A program made the translations under genes and the position numbers. From contig NZ_JAHLQG010000003.1 of the NCBI RefSeq assembly GCF_018919065.1, positions 62,001-126,000 on the forward strand: a stretch of DNA of 64,000 bases, given 5' to 3'. The notes below the pieces were generated by a model. The model worked only from the letters and a program-made list of their open reading frames with translations. It was not told where the DNA came from and ran no database searches. Source of the stretch: Blautia sp. MSJ-9 (GTDB lineage Bacteria; Bacillota; Clostridia; Lachnospirales; Lachnospiraceae). Of this stretch, positions 45,060-52,959 are shown piece by piece (within the stretch, counting starts at the first letter, position 1; every line of letters starts with the position of its first letter).

Positions 45060-46460
45060 CTAGAGCAGCTGTCGAAGAGGACGAATGACAATCCTGAGCA
45101 CGCCGTAGTATAACTTCTTCTTCCAGTTCAGCACTTTCTTCTGGTACTTTGTGCCTTCAGTTTCCTGACCGTTTGCAAGTATCTCTTTGCTTTTTTCCAT
45201 ATAATCTGATTCTGTTTCGTGAATCTGCTGACTCAGTTTCTCACTGTCAATTACCAGCATCAGTTCCGTATCCAGATAAGTACTTCGCATATCCAGATTA
45301 TAGGAACCTGCTACTGACAGACGGTCATCTATCAGCACAGCTTTTGTATGAACCGGATAATCATTCATCAGTTCATATACATCCGCCCCTGTTTCCAGAA
45401 TTTTCTTTTTCTGATTAAGATAATCTGTACAGCCCCATGGATTAGAACCTTTTTCCACTGCATTCAGCACGATCTGAAGCTTTGCATGATCCGAAATTCC
45501 CTGCAACACATCATACATGTAACCATTACAGATCACATAAGGAGTCTGTATTATTACATGATCTGCATTTTCAGTAAGATACTGAATTGTCTGGAGAACC
45601 TGCGGTGTTTTTCGGCCCGCTTCGGTTCCATTATTGATCAGAGTGATCTTGTTTGCTTCTGTCGTATCTTTTTCCCATGTATTATAGGTTTCTATATCAT
45701 TGTACTTTTTCAACAGAGATGCGTAAATTTCTTCCATGTGCCGATAAGCATCCGTGTGTCTGGAAGATTGTTTGCCTTTTTTAATACTCACACAGCTTTC
45801 CTTCCATATTTTATGGAAATAATCCTCAAGCTGATTCAGCGACTCTCCCTGTCCTTCTGATGTATCATACACCAGGATATCTCTGTCTTCATTGATGCCT
45901 TTTGTCTGATCTCCCAGAAAGATATCATTGCTGTTGCGTCCGCCCAGCAGATACATTTTCTCATCCACGATCAGGTATTTGTCATGCATGCGATAATTCA
46001 CCTTAAACAGATTGGCCGGTGTCACCGGATTGTAAACTCCCACTTCCACATTCTCATATGATGCCAAAGCCTGAAAGTCGCTGCTTCCAGCCAGAAACAG
46101 CTGCTGATAAATTCCATCGATCAACAACTGAATCTTTACACCTCTTGCCGCAGCGCAATTCAGTGCAGCCAGAATTTTGGTACCATTATCATCTGCGCGT
46201 AAGTCAAAGGTAGACAGTACAATACTCTCCTTCGCAGTGCCGATCATACGAAGTCTCCACAAAAGCGCCTCTTCATTATCATCAATGCAGCAAATCCTTT
46301 CTACGCCAGCTGTCTCTGATGTAAATTCTGTCTTTTTCAGATTTTCCACATATTTTTCGTCCGGTTTCCTGCAAAAAAGAGGTGAAAGTACATTTACCAG
46401 CACCACGATCAGCAGGAAAAGGCAAAATACTTTGCCTGTTCTTTTTAGTATTTTTTTCAT
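45060..46460 (-). CDS. Membrane-anchored phospholipase D family protein
   Basis: 466 residues. One N-terminal membrane helix (~10-28, CLFLLIVVLVNVLSPLF) anchors it. Two HKD motifs are present: His159-Lys161-Asp166 in MHDKYLIVD with GGRN following, and His371-Lys373-Asp378 in VHTKAVLIDD with GSYNLD following. These define the PLD superfamily; two-HKD bacterial proteins of this size are cardiolipin synthases or related phospholipid-modifying enzymes. The single helix and the insert at ~205-260 differ from classical Cls, so the substrate is open. No cognate partner gene is adjacent. Confidence 0.88.
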   Translation of the reverse strand: MKKILKRTGKVFCLFLLIVVLVNVLSPLFCRKPDEKYVENLKKTEFTSETAGVERICCIDDNEEALLWRLRMIGTAKESIVLSTFDLRADDNGTKILAALNCAAARGVKIQLLIDGIYQQLFLAGSSDFQALASYENVEVGVYNPVTPANLFKVNYRMHDKYLIVDEKMYLLGGRNSNDIFLGDQTKGINEDRDILVYDTSEGQGESLNQLEDYFHKIWKESCVSIKKGKQSSRHTDAYRHMEEIYASLLKKYNDIETYNTWEKDTTEANKITLINNGTEAGRKTPQVLQTIQYLTENADHVIIQTPYVICNGYMYDVLQGISDHAKLQIVLNAVEKGSNPWGCTDYLNQKKKILETGADVYELMNDYPVHTKAVLIDDRLSVAGSYNLDMRSTYLDTELMLVIDSEKLSQQIHETESDYMEKSKEILANGQETEGTKYQKKVLNWKKKLYYGVLRIVIRPLRQLL

Positions 46461-46635
46461 TCGATATACCTATATTAATGATGTCCGATTTGTCCGGATA
46501 TTTTTTCACCATATTGCCATTTTATTGCAATCATTCACACTTGTCTATTCCACATTTTATTTCTTCATTTCACGACTGATCCATTCCATAATCACATTTA
46601 CAATATATTCCTGCTCAGTTCCCTTGCCTTCCCGA

Positions 46636-47022
46636 TCAGCTACTCTCTTGTAGCATAACAGTGTCCGGCTCCTGCCAGCTTGTTTTAATCCGGTCTACCC
46701 GAACTTTCCCTATTCCCTGTACCGTAAGCAATTTATCAGGAGTATCTTCTATGATATTCAGCGTATCTTTCCCAAATTTCTCCACAATTCTTTTTGCGAA
46801 TTTAGGACCAACTCCTTTGACCAGACCGGAACCCAGATATTTTTCAATTCCGTATACCGTAGCGGGGAGTGTTTCTTCAAATTTCTCTACGGAAAACTGC
46901 CGCCCATATCTGGCATCCATCTTCCACATCCCTTCCAGAGACAACACAGAGCCAACATGGATATCCGGCATTGCGCCAACTACCGTAACAAGATCACAGT
47001 ATATCTGACGCAGGACTTCACG
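46636..47022 (-). pseudogene. recD2: RecD2-like helicase N-terminal fragment
   Basis: About 128 codons with VTVVGAMPDIHVGSVLSLEG, then YGRQFSVEKFEETLPATVYG and IEKYLGSGLVKGVGPKFAKR. These match the N-terminal OB domain and helix-hairpin-helix region of RecD2/YrrC helicases. An in-frame TAG lies immediately upstream (47023-47025), no start codon with a ribosome site remains, and the protein stops (TAG) before the helicase motifs. It is a remnant of a gene normally ~740 residues long. Confidence 0.8.
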
Positions 47023-47197
47023 CTATGATGGACTGGATTGTTTGCAGTAATTTATGGAATTGCTATAGATACAGCGATAGCTGAGGTCGTATCTACGGTA
47101 TTTCGCACTTGAATATGTGTCTGGAAAAATGTCTGAAAAGATAGAAAAATAAGCAAAAAAGCATCAGAATCATGATAGAAAATAAAGGTGTCCAAAA

Positions 47198-47262
47198 GTC
47201 CGCAAAAACAGTGTTCTTAGTGCGCCTTCAGGGGTTCGAACCCTGGACACCCTGATTAAGAG
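47198..47262. repeat. 65-bp direct repeat: partial tRNA-Lys copy (distal att site)
   Basis: Identical to 48536-48600, which includes the 3' 42 nt of tRNA-Lys and 23 bp downstream. Diverges at GGAATCC where the tRNA would continue. Typical product of integration at a tRNA 3' end. Confidence 0.93.
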
Positions 47263-47277
47263 GAATCCGTATTGTTC

Positions 47278-47306
47278 TGGACTTCTGATAATAGTCGAGA
47301 TATAAT
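47278..47306 (+). promoter_or_regulatory. Promoter for small hydrophobic peptide
   Basis: TGGACT (47278-47283) and a perfect TATAAT (47301-47306), spacing 17, 45 nt before the peptide start. Confidence 0.55.
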
Positions 47307-47350
47307 AGCTATGCTGTCGACTCTTTCCAGCAGGAGGGAGGTGCGTTAGT

Positions 47351-47437
47351 GTGGATTTAATTATTTCTTTTCTTATTTCGGTTATGGCAAGTGTAGTTGG
47401 TTACTACATATGCAAATGGTTAGACCGGAATCATTAG
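47351..47437 (+). CDS. 28-residue hydrophobic peptide, type I toxin-like
   Basis: GTG start behind GGAGGGAGGTG. The peptide MDLIISFLISVMASVVGYYI then CKWLDRNH is a single transmembrane helix with a short basic tail and a terminal tryptophan/lysine, the architecture of small membrane toxins of type I systems. A strong promoter lies upstream and a perfect terminator hairpin downstream (47453-47485), giving a compact autonomous ~190-nt gene. No antisense antitoxin RNA could be identified by eye. A regulatory or spurious peptide is the alternative. Confidence 0.55.
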   Translation: MDLIISFLISVMASVVGYYICKWLDRNH

Positions 47438-47452
47438 ACAGCTAGCCTAAAC

Positions 47453-47485
47453 GAACCCCCATGGACTGGTCCTCCATGGGGGTTC
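47453..47485 (+). terminator. Perfect 13-bp terminator hairpin
   Basis: GAACCCCCATGGA pairs with TCCATGGGGGTTC; weak T-tract after. May stabilise the short transcript. Confidence 0.75.
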
Positions 47486-47641
47486 ATTGCGTTAGCTTGG
47501 AATTATTTCTTTTCTGGTTACTATTATATTACTTCTTAATCGCATTTATGTCAATCCCCATGTATCTCAAAAAATCTGCAGTTAAGGCATAGATCGATGC
47601 TTGCAGCATGATAAAATAAGATACAAGTTTCACTACATTCC

Positions 47642-48355
47642 TTAATTTTTCTTATATTGTCTCTTTATTCTTTCTATGTGCTCTTGTTTTCCTTCATCAT
47701 TTAATTGCGTTCCTGGTAATAGACTTTTATAAATTTCTTCTATTTCTTCATGTTGTAAAATGTCGGGGCATTTTTCTTGTTCTTTAATAAACTTTTGTAG
47801 TTCGTCATATTTTTTTACGTATAATTTAGGACTTTCTGTTTTTACTTTCTTTAAAATAGCATTTTTATTAAATGTAATAAGTGACATATATTTATCTTCA
47901 CCTATATTTAAGATTTTTTCCAAATTCTTAATATGACTTTTATTTTGCTTTACTGGATTATAAAAGAAAAACTTTTTCCCTTTTAATGTCTCACACCAAT
48001 TTTTACTTTGTTCATCTCCGAATATCCATCCTGAATAATTTTTATTTTCAACAACATAGATTCCTTTTGTGCTTATCATAATAATATCCAGTTCTGTTTT
48101 GTCTCCCGATCGGTTCGGAATATAACAATTAAATAATAATTTATTTTCAAATGTAGCAGTTTCAAGAATTTGTGATGTCCTATACTCTCCCCTTGCACCT
48201 TGATCATTTATAATTTTCAGAAAACTTTTTTTGCTTTGTTTTCCATACGATGATTTTTTATACTGTGTATTTTCATACCAATATTTAACAGCAACAGCTC
48301 CCCAAACTATTACTATAGTTGCAACTATAAATATTGTATACTCTCGACTTAACAT
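47642..48355 (-). CDS. NERD-domain membrane-anchored protein
   Basis: 237 residues. One N-terminal membrane helix (~8-25, FIVATIVIVWGAVAVKYW). Then the NERD (nuclease-related) domain: GARGEYRTSQIL, FNCYIPNRSGDKTELDIIMI, GIYVVENKNYSGWIFGD. The ELD...ENK pattern keeps the predicted nuclease-like active-site residues. The C-terminal ~60 residues are helical and charged. NERD proteins are of unclear role, often linked to DNA processing on plasmids. It is the main cargo of a mini-island between the tRNA-Lys repeats and is AT-rich. Confidence 0.87.
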   Translation of the reverse strand: MLSREYTIFIVATIVIVWGAVAVKYWYENTQYKKSSYGKQSKKSFLKIINDQGARGEYRTSQILETATFENKLLFNCYIPNRSGDKTELDIIMISTKGIYVVENKNYSGWIFGDEQSKNWCETLKGKKFFFYNPVKQNKSHIKNLEKILNIGEDKYMSLITFNKNAILKKVKTESPKLYVKKYDELQKFIKEQEKCPDILQHEEIEEIYKSLLPGTQLNDEGKQEHIERIKRQYKKN

Positions 48356-48505
48356 ACCTTTCTTCTCCTACTTGTGATTATTTATCCAATCTTAGATTCT
48401 GACAATTCTAAATTATATTCGCTTCTTCTATATAATTTTCATTTGTGGACTATAATCAAATCTATAAAAAATGACACCTTTATTTTTCACTTTCCCGTAA
48501 AACAT

Positions 48506-48553
48506 AAAAAACACCGTCCCCGCGGCAATCGCTTTGTCCGCAAAAACAGTGTT
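48506..48553 (-). terminator. tRNA-Lys transcript terminator
   Basis: On the minus strand AACAC...GCGG pairs with CCGC...GTGTT followed by TTTTATG, a few bases past the tRNA. Confidence 0.65.
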
Positions 48554-48600
48554 CTTAGTGCGCCTTCAGGGGTTCGAACCCTGGACACCCTGATTAAGAG
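48536..48600. repeat. 65-bp direct repeat: tRNA-Lys 3' half (proximal att site)
   Basis: Identical to 47198-47262; the intact tRNA is on this side. Confidence 0.93.
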
Positions 48601-48631
48601 TCAGGTGCTCTACCAACTGAGCTAAAGGCGC
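48559..48631 (-). tRNA. tRNA-Lys (CUU)
   Basis: 73 nt on the minus strand beginning GCGCCTTTAGCTCAGTTGG. The acceptor stem GCGCCTT / AAGGCGC, D-arm, anticodon loop CTCTTAA (anticodon CTT) and T-arm GGGTTCGAACCC are all present. The discriminator is A and CCA is not encoded. It is an integration target: its 3' half is repeated at 47198-47262. Confidence 0.95.
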
Positions 48632-48755
48632 ATATTCTTTTGTTTTCTTTGTGTTGATGTTTTGTTAACTCCTCAACGCAAGTGATATTATATATAATGT
48701 GAGATAAAATGTCAATAGGTATTTTAAAAAAATTTTAGAAAATTTTCTATTTCTT

Positions 48756-48911
48756 TTATTTTTCCTTTTTTTCATCCTTTTTAGACATCTTATTTAGCAT
48801 CTTATTGACCTCTTCTGCTGACTTTCGCACCTGGCTGAAAGTATTGTCAAATTTTTTATGCTCATATCCAAACTGTACCATCTTATTATGGAAGGAACTT
48901 TTTCGTTTCAT
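48756..48911 (-). CDS. 51-residue basic protein, function unknown
   Basis: Starts at ATG 48911 with AAGGAG 7 nt upstream and ends in TAA. Sequence is hydrophilic and helical (MVQFGYEHKKFDNTFSQVRK, SAEEVNKMLNKMSKKDEKKE). The leader has a perfect hairpin GGGGCGC-GAA-GCGCCCC (48927-48943) close to the ribosome site. It lies upstream of tRNA-Lys on the same strand and downstream of trmB, also on the same strand. No family is recognised. Confidence 0.6.
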   Translation of the reverse strand: MKRKSSFHNKMVQFGYEHKKFDNTFSQVRKSAEEVNKMLNKMSKKDEKKEK

Positions 48912-49123
48912 AGGCAGACTCCTTCGGGGCGCGAAGCGCCCCTTGGATTTTCTTACACTATATTATGCAACGCAGGCTTCATATTCCAGTCACAGAAATA
49001 CTACATCTGTAAAATATTGTATTCCTGTCCATTAGCTATCCAGCGAAACACCAAGACTTCAGACAGATATCCACAATCTGTTTTCACTACACATCTCTAC
49101 ACCAGGCTGAAACATAGCAAAAA

Positions 49124-49780
49124 TTATCCCCTTGAGATCACCATCTTACAAATCGGATTCCCCATAGAGGAAAATTTCTCCTCATACTCTGTCATCACAT
49201 TTCCCTGCACCATCTCTTCATTATGATGCAGATCAAAGGTATAGTTTTCCAGATTCCAGCCTGCCTCTTTCACTTCTTCCAGTGAAAACTCAAACAGGTC
49301 CCTGTTATCTGTCTTAAATTCCACCTTTCCGTCCTGCACCAGAATCTGGTCGTAACGCGCCAGGAATTCTCTTGATGTCAGACGGCGTTTTGCATGACGT
49401 GCTTTTGGCCATGGATCGGAAAAGTTCAGATAAATTTTATCCACCTCTCCCTTTTCAAAAATATCCGGCAGAAGTCTGGCATCTACTCTCATAAAGAATA
49501 AATTGGAATAAACCTCTCCGTTCTGCTCCAGCTCTTCTCTCTTCTGCAGCGCACGCAGAAGTACACTGTCATACATCTCGATTCCCACATAATTGATCTC
49601 CGGATGAAGACGCGCCAGGTCCATCAGAAAGCGTCCTTTTCCCATTCCTACTTCTATATGAAGCGGCTGCTTTTTCGCAAAAACCTCCGCCCAGTGTCCT
49701 TTCTTTGTCTGTGGCTCCTGCACCACATAAGGGCTCTCCAGAATCGCATCCTGTGCCCCAGGGATATTTCTTAATCTCAT
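49124..49780 (-). CDS. trmB: tRNA (guanine-N7-)-methyltransferase
   Basis: 218 residues. The enzyme methylates G46 of tRNA with S-adenosylmethionine. SAM-binding motif I is IEVGMGKGRFLMDLA followed by the acidic VGIEMYD. The TrmB signature LNFSDPWPKARHAKRRLT and the C-terminal FKTDNRDLFEFSL are both present and complete. Length is typical. Ribosome site AGGAGAGA before ATG. Confidence 0.97.
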   Translation of the reverse strand: MRLRNIPGAQDAILESPYVVQEPQTKKGHWAEVFAKKQPLHIEVGMGKGRFLMDLARLHPEINYVGIEMYDSVLLRALQKREELEQNGEVYSNLFFMRVDARLLPDIFEKGEVDKIYLNFSDPWPKARHAKRRLTSREFLARYDQILVQDGKVEFKTDNRDLFEFSLEEVKEAGWNLENYTFDLHHNEEMVQGNVMTEYEEKFSSMGNPICKMVISRG

Positions 49781-49886
49781 AGTCTCTCCTTATATATTTT
49801 ATTAGTAAAACGTTAATCGTCCACCCTCTGTCTCTTTATATCAGACAATATAAACTATAGCAATTCCATCTCTATTTTCTTTGATA

Positions 49887-51152
49887 TTACGGCAAAATTA
49901 TCTCCTTGCCATCAATAAATCTTCCTATTATATTCCTGTCATCTCCCGCATAGCAGAATCTCTCCGCTCTTTCCTCCGGGCTCAGGGTAAAGCCTTCATC
50001 CTCCAGTCCGTCAAGCACCAGCGCATTAAACCGATAGCCTTTCTCCAGAGAACCTACTCTGTCAAATACGCTTCCGCCAGCCTTGGTTGCCATATGAAAT
50101 GCCTGTGCAAACGTTATGCTTCCATTTCCTTCCGGTTCATAAAACTCTTTCAGTTTCGAAAGCTGTACTGCTCTTGCAACCTGTCTGTAAACAGCCGCAT
50201 GCTGTCCGCCTCCGATATCACAGCCCATGGCGATCGGAACGCCTTTCTCACTTAATGCTTTCGCCGGCATAATTCCTGCTATAATATTGGTAGTTGCATC
50301 CGGGCAATGCACTGTTACGCTGCCAGCTTTGCGGATAATATCCAGATCTGCCTGAGATGGAAAAATATAATGTGCAAAAATAGACGGTCCATGTTCCAGC
50401 AGTCCATTTCTCTCATAAATCTCTGCATCCGAACCATAATCTGGAAATAATTCCAACGTCCATTTCACCTCTGCCTGAGATTCTACCAGATGAGTCTGCA
50501 ATCCGCAATGATATTTTGCAGCCAGTTCGCCCAGTCCTTTCATTAACGGCTCAGAACAGGTCGGTGCAAATCTCGGTGTCAGAATCGGCTGCACAGTTCC
50601 TTTTCCCTGATGTTCTGCAAGGAAGCGCTCTGTCTCTTTCAGGGATTCTTCTGTCGTCTCACACAGATACTCAGGAGAATTCATGTCCATATTCACTTTA
50701 CCCACATACGCATACATTCCCTTATCAGCCAGCGCCCTGAACAGGTAATCTGACGCATCATAATGAATCGTCGTAAAAAGACTCGCATGAAACGTTCCTT
50801 GTCTGAGCAGTTCTGTCACTACCTGATCATACACATTCTTTGCGTAATCCATGGATGCGAAACGGGCTTCCTGCGGAAATGTATAATCATTAAGCCAGTC
50901 AAAAAGCAGCTTGTCCATTCCGACTCCACGCTGCACAAACTGGGAAGCATGAATATGCAGGTCAGAGAATGCCGGTATGATCAGACCTCTGCCCTAATCT
51001 TTTACCTCCACTCCCTGAAATTTCTCAGGAAGAGTTTCATAAATTCCCTCAACGAAACCATCCTGCACTACCAGATAGCTGTCCTCAAATACTTTCAGTT
51101 TCTCTATACTTTCCGAATATAAAATATCTCCATGACATACAAAATCCGCCAT
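49887..51152 (-). pseudogene. guaD: Guanine deaminase interrupted by one in-frame TAG
   Basis: The full frame begins at ATG 51152 behind GGAGGG and would give 421 residues. The N-terminal ~52 residues (MADFVCHGDILYSESIEKLK, ending GVEVKD) stop at TAG (50994-50996). The frame then continues directly with GRGLIIPAFSDLHIHASQFV, the first zinc ligand pair (HIH), and later LQTHLVES, VHCPDATT and GCDIGGG, consistent with an amidohydrolase of the guanine/cytosine-deaminase type. One base change, for example TAY to TAG, explains the break. A start at ATG 50936 or 50921 would lack the HxH metal motif and be inactive. Either a true nonsense mutation or a sequencing error. Confidence 0.85.
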
Positions 51153-51412
51153 TTTATCCCTCCTGAATTAATTATACATAAAACGTAACTGTGAATGCAC
51201 TGAACAATTGCGATAAGTCATTATACCACACCCATTCACCCAATAACATCCATTTCCCCGCCTTGTTTAAAAAATAACAATTTTTTCCTCTCTAAAGAAA
51301 ATTTAGATGGTTTTTTTCAACAAAAGGGTGTATTATATCTAACAGATATTACTATTTTGCACATAGTAAATCTGAATTTTTTGTAAAATTTTGACAACTA
51401 AGGAGGTTGAAG

Positions 51413-51724
51413 ATGGAGCAGATACTTAACAAATTATCTGAAATCGAGCTTACAGCCCAACGCATCATGGAAGACTGCGACCGACAAAAGCAAGTGCTTT
51501 CTGAAGAAGCGGAAAAGAAATGTAAAGATTACGATGATCTGCTGGAATCTCAGACAAATGAACAGATTCTGAAGATCCGTCAGCAGCTTGAAGAAGAAAA
51601 AGACTCCCGACTATCGCAGTTACGGGCAGACACCGAGGCTACCTTTTCTTCTCTTGATGCCCAGTATGAGCAACAGCACACGCAGCTTTCCCGGGAACTA
51701 TTTGAGAAAATTTTATCTATGTAA
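51413..51724 (+). CDS. V-type ATPase peripheral-stalk subunit (G/H-like)
   Basis: 103 residues from ATG 51413 (AGGAGG at 51401-51406, 6-nt spacing; an in-frame TTG at 51407 abuts the site and is less likely). The whole protein is a charged coiled coil (SEIELTAQRIMEDCDRQKQV, EQILKIRQQLEEEKDSRLSQ), as expected for the G/H stalk subunit that pairs with subunit E. First gene of the ATPase operon; 36 bp before subunit C. Confidence 0.8.
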   Translation: MEQILNKLSEIELTAQRIMEDCDRQKQVLSEEAEKKCKDYDDLLESQTNEQILKIRQQLEEEKDSRLSQLRADTEATFSSLDAQYEQQHTQLSRELFEKILSM

Positions 51725-51760
51725 TCAAATACAAAACATCAGGAAAGGAAGTGAGCAATA

Positions 51761-52804
51761 ATGGGAGGCGTACTCTCCTACAGCGGACTTTCCACGAAAA
51801 TCCGCGCAATGCAGAGCAGGCTCACTACCATGGAGCAGTTCGAGGAAATCCTCCAGCTCTCCAATGTCACACAGGTAGCTGCCTATCTGAAACGAATGCC
51901 GGAATATTCTTCCAAATGGGATGCACTGGATGAAAACACACTACACCGAGGCCAGATTGAGAAGCTTCTGAAGAAATCTATTTTCCAGAATTTCTCCAGA
52001 ATCTATCACTTTGCAAATCTCGAACAGCGTAAGTTTCTGGATCTGTATTCCAAGCGATATGAGATTCGTGTGCTGAAAGAAGTTATGACAAATATTTTCG
52101 ATCACCGCGACACAGACCCTGTTGATGTCTCTCCGTATCGTGACTTCTTCCGCCTGCATTCCAACATCGATGTAGACCGGATCACAGCCTGTTCCACCAT
52201 GGAAGAACTGATCTCCTGCCTCAAAGGAAACGAGTTTTATATCCCGCTTTCGAAGATTCAGGAACACGAAACAGCGCTTCTTTTTGACTACGGTATGGCA
52301 CTGGATCTGTACTATTTTACACAGATCTGGAACGTACGCAAGAAGCTGTTTAAAGGCAAGGATCTGGAAGAAATCACCCGTACCTACGGCGAGAAATTCG
52401 ATATGCTGAACCTGCAGTTTATCCAACGTTCCAAACGATATTTCAACATGGATCCGGCAAGTATTTATGCGCTTCTGATCCCTATGAATTATAAATTAAA
52501 GAAAGAAGAGCTCACCGCTCTGGTAGAAGCTCCGACACCGGAAGATGCCAGAAGGATTTTCCAGAAAACATGGTACGGCACCAGATATGGGCAGCTTACT
52601 GTTGCCAATCTGGAGGAATTTTACAACTATATCCTCCGCAGTATCCTGGAAAAAGAAGCGCACAGGAATCCCTATTCTGTGGCAGTGATCTATTCCTACC
52701 TATATCATAAGGAACATGAAGTAAACCGCCTGACGATTGCTATTGAATGCGTCCGTTATGGCGTACAGCATGATGAAGCCATGCGTTATATATGTAATAA
52801 CTGA
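51761..52804 (+). CDS. ntpC: V-type ATP synthase subunit C
   Basis: 347 residues, all-helical, matching the AC39/subunit d (vacuolar) and subunit C (archaeal-type) family that joins the central stalk to the membrane ring: YSGLSTKIRAMQSRLTTME at the start, EMRVLKEV-like region, and SYLYHKEHEVNRLTIAIECV near the C-terminus. Normal length. It is followed by a 155-bp AT-rich gap before subunit I. Confidence 0.92.
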   Translation: MGGVLSYSGLSTKIRAMQSRLTTMEQFEEILQLSNVTQVAAYLKRMPEYSSKWDALDENTLHRGQIEKLLKKSIFQNFSRIYHFANLEQRKFLDLYSKRYEIRVLKEVMTNIFDHRDTDPVDVSPYRDFFRLHSNIDVDRITACSTMEELISCLKGNEFYIPLSKIQEHETALLFDYGMALDLYYFTQIWNVRKKLFKGKDLEEITRTYGEKFDMLNLQFIQRSKRYFNMDPASIYALLIPMNYKLKKEELTALVEAPTPEDARRIFQKTWYGTRYGQLTVANLEEFYNYILRSILEKEAHRNPYSVAVIYSYLYHKEHEVNRLTIAIECVRYGVQHDEAMRYICNN

Positions 52805-52959
52805 CATAACTCATGAGCTGATATCCACAAGCTTTATAATCTGCACATAATATTTTTTGCAGACTATAAAAACTATAGAATAATACAGCAGATTTCATAC
52901 AAGTTATATATTCATATTATGTAAACTGTATTAAATACAACTAACCAGGAGGTGAATTT

